DNA of 64,000 bases from Janibacter sp. DB-40 (lineage in GTDB: Bacteria; Actinomycetota; Actinomycetes; Actinomycetales; Dermatophilaceae), in assembly GCF_029510815.1 (NCBI RefSeq), contig NZ_CP120360.1, positions 1,302,001 to 1,366,000 of the forward strand. Reading direction: 5' to 3'. Below are positions 35,032-44,217 of the stretch, one piece after another; position 1 is the first letter of the stretch; each line of letters starts with the position of its first letter. Made by a program: the position numbers and the translations under genes. Below the pieces are notes generated by a model. The model worked only from the letters and a program-made list of their open reading frames with translations, searched no databases and was not told where the DNA came from.

Positions 35032-36402
35032 ATGATCAACGATGATCTCGCCACGCCCGGCGGCGCTGCGACGCCGCGGGCCACCGCCATGACGACGCCC
35101 GCCGAGCGACGCCGCGCGCAGTCGTCCAGCTTCCTCGGCTCGGCCGTGGAGTACTACGACTTCCTGCTGTACGCGGCCGCTGCCGGTCTCGTCTTCCCGG
35201 ATCTGTTCTTCTCCGAGGTCGACCACGGCACCGGGGTCCTGCTGAGCTACCTGACGCTCTTCACCGGATACGTCTCCCGGCCGATCGGTGGCCTGCTCTT
35301 CGGCCACTTCGGCGACAAGCTCGGCCGCAAGAACATGCTCGTGGTCACCCTGCTCGTCATGGGCATCGTCTCGATGGTCATCGGCATGATGCCGACGGCC
35401 GCGAGCATCGGCATCGCCGCCCCGATCCTGCTGGCGGTCCTGCGGCTCGTCCAGGGACTCGCGGTCGGCGGCGAGTGGGCCGGCGCGATGCTCATGGCCG
35501 GCGAGCACTCCACCAACCGCTCCAAGGGCATCGGTGCGAGCCTGGCGATGGCCGGTGCCCCCTTCGGCGCCGTCATGGCCACCCTCGTCCTCGGCATGAC
35601 CACCGGGCTCACCGGGGACGCCTTCTTCGAGTGGGGCTGGCGCGTGCCCTTCCTGCTCTCCGCGGTCGTCGTCGCCGTCGGGCTCTACCTGCGGCTGCGC
35701 GTCTCGGAGTCGCCGGAGTTCGAGGCGGCCCGCAAGCGCGGTGAGATCCACACCGGCCTGCCGGTCGCGGTGCTCTTCACCAGCTACCGCCGCACGGTCG
35801 TGCTCGGCAGCCTCGCGGTCATGGCACCGCTGTTCATGCAGGGCCTGCTTGCGGTCTTCATGGTCCCCTACGTCGTCGCGAGCGGCGCCGTCTCCCAGGA
35901 GAACGCGCTGTACATGCTCACCCTGAGCAACTTCGTGCACGTTTTCACGATCCCGCTCTTCGCCTGGCTCAGCGACCGCCTCGGCCGCAAGCCGGTGATG
36001 CTCGCCGGTGCCGCCTTCTCGGCCGTCGCGATCTGGCCGATGTTCATGCTCTTCGGCAGCGGCGACCCCATGCTGATCACGATCGCCTTCCTCGTCGGCA
36101 ACCCGCTGATCCAGGCCACGATGTACGGCCCCGTCGGGGCGTACCTGTCCGAGCTCTTCGAGCCCGCGGCCCGCTACTCGGGCGTCTCGCTGACCTACCA
36201 GCTCGGCTCCCTCCTGGGTGCCGGCCTGTCGCCGCTCGTCGCGCAGCGACTCGTCGGCGCCGACGCCAGCACGACGAACCTCGCCTGGTACATCGTCGGC
36301 GCCTACGTCGTCAGTGCCGTCGCGCTCATCTTCTCCCGCCGCGTGGCCGCGCCGGAGGCGGGGCGAAGGGAGTCGGCCGAGGAAGCGGTGACGGTCGCCT
36401 GA
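35032..36402 (+). CDS. MHS-family transporter, probable hydroxyphenylpropionate importer
   Basis: 456-residue major facilitator of the MHS family: FLGSAVEYYDFLLYAAAAG in helix 1, GHFGDKLGRKNML in loop 2-3, and LSDRLGRKPVML in loop 8-9. ATG 35032 follows CTGGAGGACCC. Divergent from the IclR regulator with a shared operator region, so it probably imports the substrate of the mhp pathway (the role of MhpT in E. coli). Confidence 0.88.
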   Translation: MINDDLATPGGAATPRATAMTTPAERRRAQSSSFLGSAVEYYDFLLYAAAAGLVFPDLFFSEVDHGTGVLLSYLTLFTGYVSRPIGGLLFGHFGDKLGRKNMLVVTLLVMGIVSMVIGMMPTAASIGIAAPILLAVLRLVQGLAVGGEWAGAMLMAGEHSTNRSKGIGASLAMAGAPFGAVMATLVLGMTTGLTGDAFFEWGWRVPFLLSAVVVAVGLYLRLRVSESPEFEAARKRGEIHTGLPVAVLFTSYRRTVVLGSLAVMAPLFMQGLLAVFMVPYVVASGAVSQENALYMLTLSNFVHVFTIPLFAWLSDRLGRKPVMLAGAAFSAVAIWPMFMLFGSGDPMLITIAFLVGNPLIQATMYGPVGAYLSELFEPAARYSGVSLTYQLGSLLGAGLSPLVAQRLVGADASTTNLAWYIVGAYVVSAVALIFSRRVAAPEAGRRESAEEAVTVA

Positions 36403-36408
36403 CCGTCG

Positions 36409-36933
36409 TCACTCCCGGGCGACGAAGGGGGTCACGCTCGACCCGTCCCCGATGTCCTCGCGACCGATGACGCCCAAGCTGCCCTCGCGCAGGAGCAGCA
36501 CGGTGTGCACTTCCTCGAGCGACCCCTTGCCCGCGCCCCGCGCCGCCTCGTGGACGTCGTCCTCGATGAGGCGGTGGCGGCGGAGCGCGCGGTCACGCAT
36601 CACGCCGTCCTCGTAGAGCACGACCGGTGGGTGGTCGAGCAGCCGCCGGACACCCGTCGAGTGCGAGCGCAGCCAGGCGAGGACCCACTGGAGCACGACG
36701 AGCAGGACGAGAACCGCGACCAGCTGGCTGACCGTCCCCTTCTCCGCGGTGATCAGGCGGCCGAAGGCCGAGCCGATGGTCACCGCGATGACGAAGTCCA
36801 AGGGAGTCATCTTCGACATCGTGCGCGGGCCGGTCCCGCGCAGCAGCAGGACGAGGACGAGGTAGCCGACGGTCGCCATCACCGCCGCCTGCAGCAGCGG
36901 GGTCCAGCCGGTCCACAGGAGTGAGGTGGTCAT
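36409..36933 (-). CDS. DUF421 (YetF-like) membrane protein
   Basis: 174 residues. Three N-terminal helices (LLQAAVMATVGYLVLVLLL; MTPLDFVIAVTIGSAFG; LVAVLVLLVVLQWVLAWL), then the DUF421 cytoplasmic domain with DHPPVVLYEDGVMRDRAL, RHRLIEDDVHEAAR and LLREGSLGVI. Function unknown in the family. Convergent with the MHS gene. Confidence 0.9.
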   Translation of the reverse strand: MTTSLLWTGWTPLLQAAVMATVGYLVLVLLLRGTGPRTMSKMTPLDFVIAVTIGSAFGRLITAEKGTVSQLVAVLVLLVVLQWVLAWLRSHSTGVRRLLDHPPVVLYEDGVMRDRALRRHRLIEDDVHEAARGAGKGSLEEVHTVLLLREGSLGVIGREDIGDGSSVTPFVARE

Positions 36934-37002
36934 CGCGTCACCGTGCCACAGGCGCGTCCCGGACCCTGCATCCGCGCGGCGCGTGCGCGACGACGCGCTG
37001 CG

Positions 37003-38025
37003 TCAACCCGCCGGGGTCCCGAGGATCTCCGCGAAGTCGGCCACCGCGTCCGCGCCGACGATGTCCGCCCCGAGCAGCGGCAGCTGGACCACCGGCACGC
37101 CGGGCAGCCGCTGGTGGAGCACCGCCAGGTGCTCCTCCTCCTGGGCGCGTCGCGACTCCAGGAACCCACCGACGTCGGCGGGGGAGCGCTTGTTGACCAC
37201 GAGAGCGGCGACGTCGACGCCGGTGCGCTCCAGCTGCGCGTGCAGCTCGATCGTCTCCAGCACAGGCAGCCGCTCGGCGGTGAGCACGATGAGGAAGGCG
37301 GTGCGTCGCTCGTCCTGCAGCAGCTCGCGCAGCCGCGTGAAGCGCGTCTGCCGACGGGTCAGGATGCGACGGATCTCCTGGTCGCGCCGGCCGCGCCGGT
37401 CCGGCCCGCGCGTCGAGCCCTCCCGGTCGCCGAGGACCGAGACACCCGGGTCATCGGGGTCGTGGCCCCCGAGTCCGCGCAGGGCGGCGCCGAACTTCTC
37501 CGAGCGGTCCTGCCGCCGCAGCAGCCCCTCGGTCCACGCGGACATCGTCTCCGGCAGGGACATCAGCCGACTCGTGTGCCCCGAGGGTGCGGTGTCGAAG
37601 ACGACGAGGTCGTAGCGGCCCTCGGCCTCCTCGATCGTCTCGGCGACGCGCTCGAGGACGGCCGCCTCGTGCGTGCCGGGGGCGTCGCGGGCGAGGTCGA
37701 GGTGCTTGGTGACCTCGCCGTGCAGGTGCTCCGGCATCAGCCGGCGCATCGTCGCCTCGACCGCCGCCAGGTGCTCGTCGGTGGTGCGGGCGGGGTCGAT
37801 CTCGACCCCGTCCAATCCCTGCGTGAGGTGGACGATCTCGTCACCGACCGGGCGGTCCCACAGGTGACCGAGGTTGTGCGCCGGGTCCGTGGAGACGACG
37901 AGGGTGCGTCGCCCCCTTCGCGCGGCGGCGAGGGCGAGGGCGGAGGCGACGCTCGTCTTGCCGACCCCGCCCTTGCCGCCGACGAAGAGGACCGAGCGGC
38001 CCTCGACGACGTCTAGCAGCAGCAC
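37003..38025 (-). CDS. ArsA/GET3-family ATPase linked to cstA
   Basis: About 340 residues of the ArsA/Get3 SIMIBI ATPase family: VGGKGGVGKTS deviant Walker A (about 15-25), STDPAHNLGHLWD switch, and VVFDTAPSGHTSRL. Third gene of the cstA/cory-CC-star/ArsA run; GTG 38025 overlaps the cory gene by 13 bp, but an ATG at 38073 and other GTGs are also possible, so the start is uncertain. No arsenic genes are present. A delivery or membrane-quality role for CstA is a guess. Confidence 0.88.
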   Translation of the reverse strand: MLLLDVVEGRSVLFVGGKGGVGKTSVASALALAAARRGRRTLVVSTDPAHNLGHLWDRPVGDEIVHLTQGLDGVEIDPARTTDEHLAAVEATMRRLMPEHLHGEVTKHLDLARDAPGTHEAAVLERVAETIEEAEGRYDLVVFDTAPSGHTSRLMSLPETMSAWTEGLLRRQDRSEKFGAALRGLGGHDPDDPGVSVLGDREGSTRGPDRRGRRDQEIRRILTRRQTRFTRLRELLQDERRTAFLIVLTAERLPVLETIELHAQLERTGVDVAALVVNKRSPADVGGFLESRRAQEEEHLAVLHQRLPGVPVVQLPLLGADIVGADAVADFAEILGTPAG

Positions 38026-38270
38026 GAGAACTGGTCCAGCGGCGAGCGGTCCAGACCCATCCGGGTGTGCCACTCGTGCACCCGGTCGTACATCACCGGC
38101 AGCAGCTCGGCGGTGTAGTAGCTCGCCGGGTTGGGCACGCCGAGCGCCTCGGAGAGCACGAGCATCATGAAGAGGTCGTCCTCCTCCTGCTTCGCCCGGG
38201 CGAAGGCCTGCCGATAAGGCGCGTAGTAGAACTCCTTCAGCCCTGCCGAGAAGCGCTCGAGCCAGGTCAT
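38013..38270 (-). CDS. Cory-CC-star family small protein
   Basis: 85 residues ending in F-S-C-C-C-stop. The segment FYYAPYRQAFARAKQEEDD and the terminal Cys run fit the small family known as cory-CC-star. Cys at the extreme C terminus suggests metal binding or redox handover. Sits between cstA (4-bp overlap) and the ArsA ATPase (overlap), so the three are translated together. Function unknown. Confidence 0.85.
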   Translation of the reverse strand: MTWLERFSAGLKEFYYAPYRQAFARAKQEEDDLFMMLVLSEALGVPNPASYYTAELLPVMYDRVHEWHTRMGLDRSPLDQFSCCC

Positions 38271-39970
38271 GGCCGGTCCCGCGAGGCGGTCGCCCGCTCG
38301 AACTCCTCGTCGTCGGCGCCCTCGCCCTTGCGGGCGCGGTTCATCGCGCCGACCGACTCGACGATGACCCAGACGGCGGCGACGAGGATGATCAGGTCCA
38401 GCCCGAGCAGCAGCCAGTTGCTGTCGCGGTAGAACGTACCCAGCTGGACGAAGAGGGCGTAGATCGTCATCGTCAGCAGGAAGACCATCGGCACCACGAC
38501 GGGCAGGATGCCGCGCTTCTTGCGCAGCAGCATCACGCTGATGATGCCCAGCGTCAGACCGGCGAGCAGCTGGTTGGTCGTGCCGAAGAGCGGCCAGATG
38601 AGCAGACCGCCCGAGCCGTCGAGACCCGCACCGAAGGTCAGAGCGAGGGCGACGCCGACGGCGATGATCGTGGCGGCGCCCTTGCCGATGCTCATCCGCA
38701 TGGCGTCACCGGCCTCCTGGACGACGAAGCGCTGCAGGCGCACGCCGGTGTCCATCGTGGTCGCGGCGAAGAGCACGGCCATGGTGGCCAGCACGGTCGC
38801 GCTGAGCGAGGTCGGCAGGCCGATGCCGGCGTTCATGATCGATGCGCCGCCGTCGACGAAGGCCGTGACGCCGCCCTCGTTGAAGGCCGAGTAGACGGCC
38901 TCCCAGTCCGCGAGCGTGCGGAAGCCGGCGGTCGTGGCGATGATCGCACCCAGCGCCAGCAGGCCCTCGCCGACGGCGCCGAAGTACCCGACGAACCGGG
39001 CGTCGGTCTCCTTGTCCAGCTGCTTGGAGCTGGTGCCGGAGGAGACCATGCCGTGGAACCCGGAGATGGCGCCGCAAGCGATCGTCACGAAGAGCAGCGG
39101 CACGAGGCTCGGGGTGCCGTCGGGGACGTTGTCGTTGAAGGCAGGGGCCACCATGTCGCGGCCGGCGAAGAGCACGGCGCCGTAGAGCAGGCCGAGGCCG
39201 ATGAAGAGCTGCAGGCCGTTGATGTAGTCACGCGGCTGGAGCAGCAGCCACACCGGCAGGATCGAGGCGATGCCCGCGTAGACGAAGAGGATGATGATCC
39301 ACACCCCGTTGTCCGGCACGCCCATGACCGTCTCGGGGAGGGAGATGGGGAACTGGTCGCCGATGAGGATCAGCGTGTAGAGCGCGACGACGCCGACGAC
39401 GGAGACGGCCGCGAGGTTCCAGTTGAGGCGGTAGATGGCCTGGCCGATGAGGAGGGCGACGAGGATCGCGCCCCACACCGGGATGACGGCCGTCGGGGTG
39501 CTGATGAGCAGGCTGGCGATGACCACCGCGAAGGCGGCGTTGACCATGAGCAGCAGCAGGAAGATGACGACGAGGAAGAGGTTCGCCCCGCGTGCGCCGA
39601 TGTACCGCTCGGACAGTGCCCCCATGGACTTGCCCTTGTTGCGCACGGACGCCCACAGCGCACCCATGTCGTGCATGCCGGCCATGAAGATGGTGCCGAT
39701 CGTCACCCACAGGAAGGCCGGGAGCCAGCCCCAGATCACCGCGACCGCCGGGCCGACGATGGGAGCGGCGCCGGCGACGGAGGTGAAGTGGTGGCCCCAG
39801 AGCACGTACTTGTTCGTCGGGACGTAGTCGACCCCGTCGGTCAGCTCGTGCGAGGGAGTCGTGAAGTTCGGCTCCAGCCGATAGACGCGGGTGGCGAGGT
39901 ACTTCGAGTAGAGGAAGTATCCGGCGAGGATCATCGCCACGCCAATGACTGCCAGCAGGACCGAGTTCAT
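38267..39970 (-). CDS. cstA: Carbon starvation protein CstA (pyruvate/peptide transporter family)
   Basis: 567 residues with about 15-16 helices: NKYVLWGHHFTSVAGAAPIVGPA, GTIFMAGMHDMGALWASVRNKG, CGAISGFHGMVSSGTSSKQL and LLIWPLFGTTNQLLAGLTL are CstA hallmarks. The family transports pyruvate or peptides under carbon limitation. This is the short actinobacterial form, followed by cory-CC-star and ArsA genes. ATG 39970; upstream region 39971-40130 has no gene. Confidence 0.94.
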   Translation of the reverse strand: MNSVLLAVIGVAMILAGYFLYSKYLATRVYRLEPNFTTPSHELTDGVDYVPTNKYVLWGHHFTSVAGAAPIVGPAVAVIWGWLPAFLWVTIGTIFMAGMHDMGALWASVRNKGKSMGALSERYIGARGANLFLVVIFLLLLMVNAAFAVVIASLLISTPTAVIPVWGAILVALLIGQAIYRLNWNLAAVSVVGVVALYTLILIGDQFPISLPETVMGVPDNGVWIIILFVYAGIASILPVWLLLQPRDYINGLQLFIGLGLLYGAVLFAGRDMVAPAFNDNVPDGTPSLVPLLFVTIACGAISGFHGMVSSGTSSKQLDKETDARFVGYFGAVGEGLLALGAIIATTAGFRTLADWEAVYSAFNEGGVTAFVDGGASIMNAGIGLPTSLSATVLATMAVLFAATTMDTGVRLQRFVVQEAGDAMRMSIGKGAATIIAVGVALALTFGAGLDGSGGLLIWPLFGTTNQLLAGLTLGIISVMLLRKKRGILPVVVPMVFLLTMTIYALFVQLGTFYRDSNWLLLGLDLIILVAAVWVIVESVGAMNRARKGEGADDEEFERATASRDRP

Positions 39971-40133
39971 CGTTGACTCCGATACGGCGAGTGGGGCATT
40001 CCTCTACGGGGAGTAGGGGATCCTCTCCACGGTACCGGCTACCGTTTGGTAGTTGAGGGATCACGAAGGGGGTCGCTGCCGGCGTGTCCCAGCCGTCACT
40101 CCCGCCGTGGTCGGGGACCGTCCGACCCCTCGG

Positions 40134-40529
40134 TCAGTCGTCCTGTCCGAGCCACAGGAGGCGGGCGGCGTTGAGCGCGAGCACCCCGCCACCGAGGCTG
40201 AAGACCAGGCCCGGGCCCGGGTACCAGCCCTGCGTGCCCACGAGCGTCAGCACGTGCACCACCTGCCACACGGGCAGGGCGACAGCGACGACGCCGGCGA
40301 TCACTCCCTGCGCGGCCGCCAGCCGCGGTCGCCGGACGATGCCACCGGCCAGGGCGAGCAGGCCGACGTAGAAGGTCCACTGCCCCGGGCCGCGGAATCC
40401 GCTGACCTCACCGATCGGGGTGTAGAGCCACGGCAGGAAGCCGCCGACCATGAGCAGCGCGGCCACCCCGAGGAGCATCCCCTGACCGGGCCGTCGGGTC
40501 CGTCGCTGCCGTTCGGGCCGAGAAGTCAT
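40134..40529 (-). CDS. Small four-helix membrane protein, unknown
   Basis: 131 residues with four hydrophobic segments (MLLGVAALLMVGGFLPWLY; WTFYVGLLALAGGIV; GVIAGVVAVALPVWQVVHVL; GLVFSLGGGVLALNAARLLW). No family recognised. Divergent from the DUF4212/symporter pair. Basic N-terminal tail (TSRPERQRRTRRP). Confidence 0.65.
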   Translation of the reverse strand: MTSRPERQRRTRRPGQGMLLGVAALLMVGGFLPWLYTPIGEVSGFRGPGQWTFYVGLLALAGGIVRRPRLAAAQGVIAGVVAVALPVWQVVHVLTLVGTQGWYPGPGLVFSLGGGVLALNAARLLWLGQDD

Positions 40530-40658
40530 ACCGGGACCATAGACCGCTGTCCGGTACCACAGAGGTCACAATGCTTGACTGCTGTACCACCTGCTGCTTC
40601 TCTGGAAGTGCTCCCGGCGGCAACGGGGCCGCACGGGCACTCCAAGGAGGGGTCTGTC

Positions 40659-40937
40659 GTGGATCAGCAGCAACGGACTGAGTACTGGCGCCGCAACCTG
40701 AGGCTGATGGCGGTGTTGCTCGTCGTCTGGGCACTCGTCTCCTTCGGGGCGGGCATCTTCTTCACCGAATGGCTGAACCAGGTCTCCTTCATCGGGGTAC
40801 CGCTGGGCTTCTGGTTCGCCCAGCAGGGATCGATCATCACCTTCCTCATCCTCATCGCGGTCTACGTCTGGCGAATGGACAAGCTGGACAAGGAGTACGG
40901 CGCGGATGACTACGAGAAGGGGGTGCGCCACTCATGA
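40659..40937 (+). CDS. DUF4212 symporter small subunit
   Basis: 92 residues with two helices: YWRRNLRLMAVLLVVWAL and QQGSIITFLILIAVYVWRMD; the FGAGIFF and NQVSFIGVPLGFWFAQQGS segment is the DUF4212 hallmark. GTG 40659 follows AAGGAGGGGTCTGTC. Overlaps the symporter start (ATGA), as is normal for the pair; the small subunit is thought to be needed for transporter function. Confidence 0.92.
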   Translation: MDQQQRTEYWRRNLRLMAVLLVVWALVSFGAGIFFTEWLNQVSFIGVPLGFWFAQQGSIITFLILIAVYVWRMDKLDKEYGADDYEKGVRHS

Positions 40938-42697
40938 GCGAGATCCAGCTGTGGACCCTGATCTTCGTCGGCCTGTCCTTCTCGCTCTACATCTACATCG
41001 CCTACCGCAGCCGGGTGTCCGACACCGCGGGCTTCTACGTCGCCGGCGGCGGGATCCCTGCGCCGGCCAACGGCGCCGCCATCGCCGCGGACTGGATGAG
41101 CGCCGCCTCGTTCATCTCGATGGCCGGCCTGATCGCCCTGGCCTACAACGGGTACTCCGGCTCGGCCTACCTCATGGGCTGGACCGGTGGTTACGTGCTG
41201 CTGGCGATGCTGCTCGCGCCGTACCTGCGCAAGTTCGGCAAGTACACGATCCCCGACTTCGTCGGTGACCGGTACAACGAGACCGCCCGGCTGATCGCCG
41301 TGATCTGCGCGATCGTCGTCTCCTTCACCTACGTCATCGGGCAGATGGCCGGCGTCGGTGTCGTGTTCGGACGGTTCCTCGAGGTCAACACGACGATCGG
41401 TGTCATCATCGGCATGACGATCGTCTTCTTCTACGCCGTCCTCGGCGGGATGAAGGGCATCACGTGGACACAGGTGGCGCAGTACAGCGTGCTGATCGTC
41501 GCCTACCTCATCCCCGCCGTCGCGGTCTCCACCCGCCTGACCGGGATCCCGGTCCCGCAGGTCGGGTTCGGGCAGATCATGGACGAGCTGGAGGGGGTGC
41601 AGGCCGACCTCGGCTTCGGCTCCTACACCTCGGCACTGGCCGGCACCGACCAGCTGAACATGTTCCTGCTGACCGCGTCGTTGATGTTCGGCACCGCCGG
41701 GCTGCCGCACGTGATCATCCGCTTCTACACGGCGGCATCGGTGCGGGCCGCGCGCTACTCGGCGTTGTGGGCGCTGTTCTTCATCGCCCTGCTGTACACC
41801 ACCGCCCCCACGGTGGCCGCGTTCGCGAAGTACAACATCCTCACCGACCTGCGCGGCACACCGACGGAGGAGCTGCCGTCGTGGTTCTCCACCTGGGCGA
41901 ACGTCGGGCTGATCACCGGGCCGGACGGTGGCCCGCTGCGCGACGTCAACGGTGACGGGACGTACAACTTCACCGGCGCCGCGTCCGACATCGCCAACGA
42001 GGTGATGATCAACAACGACATCGTGGTGTTGGCCTCGCCGGAGATCGGCGGACTGCCGGCACCCATCGTCGGCCTGGTGGCCGCCGGTGGTCTCGCCGCG
42101 GCGCTGTCGACCGCATCCGGTCTGCTGCTGGTGATCTCCTCCTCGGTCGCCAACGACGTCTACCACAAGCGGATCAACCCGCAGGCGGACGAGAAGAAGC
42201 AGCTGCTGGTGGCCCGCATCTCCATGGCCGTGGCGATCGTCATCGCCGGCTTCTTCGGGGTCAACCCGCCCGGGTTCGCCGGAGAAGTGGTCGCGCTCGC
42301 GTTCGGTCTGGGCTGTGCCAGCTTCTTCCCGACACTGGTGCTGGGCATCTTCTGGAAGAAGTGCACGGCCGCAGGAGCCGCGGCCGGCATGGCCGTCGGC
42401 ATCGGCGTGACGTTGTTCTACATGATCTGGACCATCGAGATCTGGGGCAACAACGAGGGCATCTTCGGGATCGCCGCGACCGGCTTCGGCGCGGTCGGCA
42501 TGGTGATCAACCTGCTGGTGACCATCATCGTCTCGCAGTTCACCACCAAGCCCACCGAACTCGTCCAGGAGCTGGTCGAGGAGATCCGCTACCCGGGGCA
42601 GACCGCCCTGGTCGCGGCGCACGCCGCCGGCGAGCTGAAGCTCGACGACGACCCGGACGAGGGTGACAAGGGCCCCGGTCGGCACCGTCCTCACTGA
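40934..42697 (+). CDS. Sodium:solute symporter, acetate/monocarboxylate type
   Basis: 587-residue SSS-family large subunit of the VC_2705/ActP type. DTAGFYVAGGGIPAPANGAA, IAADWMSAASFISMAG, ASLMFGTAGLPHVIIRFYT and the Na+-site GGLAAALSTASGLLLVISSS are diagnostic. Probably takes up acetate or a related short acid. Followed by a strong hairpin terminator at 42711. Confidence 0.92.
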   Translation: MSEIQLWTLIFVGLSFSLYIYIAYRSRVSDTAGFYVAGGGIPAPANGAAIAADWMSAASFISMAGLIALAYNGYSGSAYLMGWTGGYVLLAMLLAPYLRKFGKYTIPDFVGDRYNETARLIAVICAIVVSFTYVIGQMAGVGVVFGRFLEVNTTIGVIIGMTIVFFYAVLGGMKGITWTQVAQYSVLIVAYLIPAVAVSTRLTGIPVPQVGFGQIMDELEGVQADLGFGSYTSALAGTDQLNMFLLTASLMFGTAGLPHVIIRFYTAASVRAARYSALWALFFIALLYTTAPTVAAFAKYNILTDLRGTPTEELPSWFSTWANVGLITGPDGGPLRDVNGDGTYNFTGAASDIANEVMINNDIVVLASPEIGGLPAPIVGLVAAGGLAAALSTASGLLLVISSSVANDVYHKRINPQADEKKQLLVARISMAVAIVIAGFFGVNPPGFAGEVVALAFGLGCASFFPTLVLGIFWKKCTAAGAAAGMAVGIGVTLFYMIWTIEIWGNNEGIFGIAATGFGAVGMVINLLVTIIVSQFTTKPTELVQELVEEIRYPGQTALVAAHAAGELKLDDDPDEGDKGPGRHRPH

Positions 42698-42710
42698 CCG
42701 GAGGGCATGA

Positions 42711-42747
42711 CGAAGGGGGTCGGAGACGTGGTCTCCGACCCCCTTCG
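42711..42747 (+). terminator. Terminator of the DUF4212-symporter pair
   Basis: Perfect 17-base arms CGAAGGGGGTCGGAGAC and GTCTCCGACCCCCTTCG with loop GTG, 14 bp past the stop. Both arms contain the overrepresented CGAAGGGGG word. Confidence 0.88.
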
Positions 42748-42753
42748 CCCTGC

Positions 42754-42796
42754 TCCCTGAGGTGCGAGCGCCCCCCGGGCGCGAGCCTCGAAGGGA
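42754..42796. repeat. REP-like hairpin repeat, TCCCT subtype
   Basis: TCCCTGAGG outer arm, inner GCGCCC/GGGCGC stem, CCTCGAAGGGA outer arm. Sits between the terminator and the SPFH gene. Confidence 0.85.
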
Positions 42797-42804
42797 CTCG
42801 GCTC

Positions 42805-44217
42805 CTACTCGCCCCGCTGATCCCGGTACGCCCGGGCCGCGTTCGAGGCGGCCTGCCGCGCGTCCTCCTGCATCGCCGCGGACGACTGCTGCTGGCCACC
42901 CGAGCCGGACCCGGACTGCCGGATCGTGCGGTGGGCGCTGCCCTCGCCGGAGACCTGCGGCAGCAGCTGCGCCATGAGCAGCGTCGACAGCGCCGAGGTG
43001 TCACCGCTGCCGGCGTCGGTGTGCACGATGACCGGCCGCGGGGCGTGCTCGGCCAGCGTGGCGCCGACGTCGAGGCGACGCTGGGCCAGCTCGTACTCCA
43101 GGACCGCACGGTTGTCGCGGTAGGCCGTGGCCAGCTGCTCCTGGGCCTTGGCCTCACCCTGGGCGGCGACGAGGTTCGTGCGCGCCCGGGTCTCGATCTC
43201 GTAGCGGACCTTCTGCGCCTCGGTCTCGCGCTCCTCGAGCATCTGCGCGACGTCCTTGCGGGCCTTGTTCAGCGAGGCCTGCACCTCGACGACCTTGGCG
43301 TCGCGGACCTTCTTGGAGCGCTCGATCTCCATCAGGAGGGTGTCGATCCGGCGCTTGCGCGTCAGGTCCCACTCCTTCTCGTAGGCGACGAGCTCCTTGG
43401 CGACCCGCTCGCGCGTGGCCAGGTGCTCCCGGTAGGTGTCGGGCAGCTGCACGTCGGGGATGTTGCAGCCCATGATCTGCACGCCGTAGCGGGTCAGCTG
43501 GCGGTTGAGCAGGTCCTGCATGTCCTTGACGTCGCTGCCGCGCAGGTCGTAGGCCTGCTCGGTGAGCACCTGGCGGCTGCGCTGGCGGATCGCGTCCTGC
43601 ACCGAGTTGGACAGCACGAGGTCGAAGTTGCCGGCGCCGATCGTCTGCACGAAGCGGATCGCGTCGACGATGCGGAAGCGCAGGAAGAACTCGATCGACT
43701 TCAGCGGGACGTTCTCGTGCGTGGGGGAGGACAGCACCGGGGCGGTGTAGGGGATCTCGGTGGTCACGTCGACGACGTAGGCCACGCGCGCCCACGGGTG
43801 CCACAGGTAGTGGCGACCGGGGGAGAGGCCCGGGCCGGAGATCGCGCCGAACTTCGTCAGCACACCGACCGTGCCCTCCTCGATCTCGACGATCGAGGAG
43901 CGCCACCACCACAGGGCGGCCAGCAGCACGGAGATGATCGCGACGACGATCGCCACCCCACCCATGCCGCCTGCGAGGTCCCCGCCGGTCGCCATGAGGA
44001 TGATCCCGCTGACCAGGGCCCACACGGCGAACCAGATCAGGCCCGTCCAGCGCAGACCGCGCTTGTCCTTGGGGATGACGACGGGCACGAGCGAGCCGGA
44101 GTCACCGCCGCGCAGGAAGCGGGCGACGTCGCCCCACGAGGAGACGACCTCCTTGATCGAGCTCATCCCTTGCCCGCGTGAGGCGCGGACGGCCTGCTCC
44201 ATCATCTGGTCGCTCAT
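42805..44217 (-). CDS. SPFH/band 7 membrane protein, second of a pair
   Basis: 470 residues: two N-terminal helices (WTGLIWFAVWALVSGIILMA and MGGVAIVVAIISVLLAALWW), SPFH domain from about residue 110 (VGVLTKFGAISGPGLSPGRHYLWHPWARV), then a coiled coil rich in Glu/Arg (KKVRDAKVVEVQASLNKARK) and a Gln/Ala-rich tail. Scaffold or protease-cofactor roles are typical of such proteins. ATG 44217 overlaps the upstream SPFH gene by 4 bp. Confidence 0.88.
   Translation of the reverse strand: MSDQMMEQAVRASRGQGMSSIKEVVSSWGDVARFLRGGDSGSLVPVVIPKDKRGLRWTGLIWFAVWALVSGIILMATGGDLAGGMGGVAIVVAIISVLLAALWWWRSSIVEIEEGTVGVLTKFGAISGPGLSPGRHYLWHPWARVAYVVDVTTEIPYTAPVLSSPTHENVPLKSIEFFLRFRIVDAIRFVQTIGAGNFDLVLSNSVQDAIRQRSRQVLTEQAYDLRGSDVKDMQDLLNRQLTRYGVQIMGCNIPDVQLPDTYREHLATRERVAKELVAYEKEWDLTRKRRIDTLLMEIERSKKVRDAKVVEVQASLNKARKDVAQMLEERETEAQKVRYEIETRARTNLVAAQGEAKAQEQLATAYRDNRAVLEYELAQRRLDVGATLAEHAPRPVIVHTDAGSGDTSALSTLLMAQLLPQVSGEGSAHRTIRQSGSGSGGQQQSSAAMQEDARQAASNAARAYRDQRGE

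Noticed and set aside
37003..38025. Arsenite efflux function for the ArsA ATPase
   Set aside because: No arsB, arsR or arsC genes nearby; the operon is with cstA and the cory gene instead.
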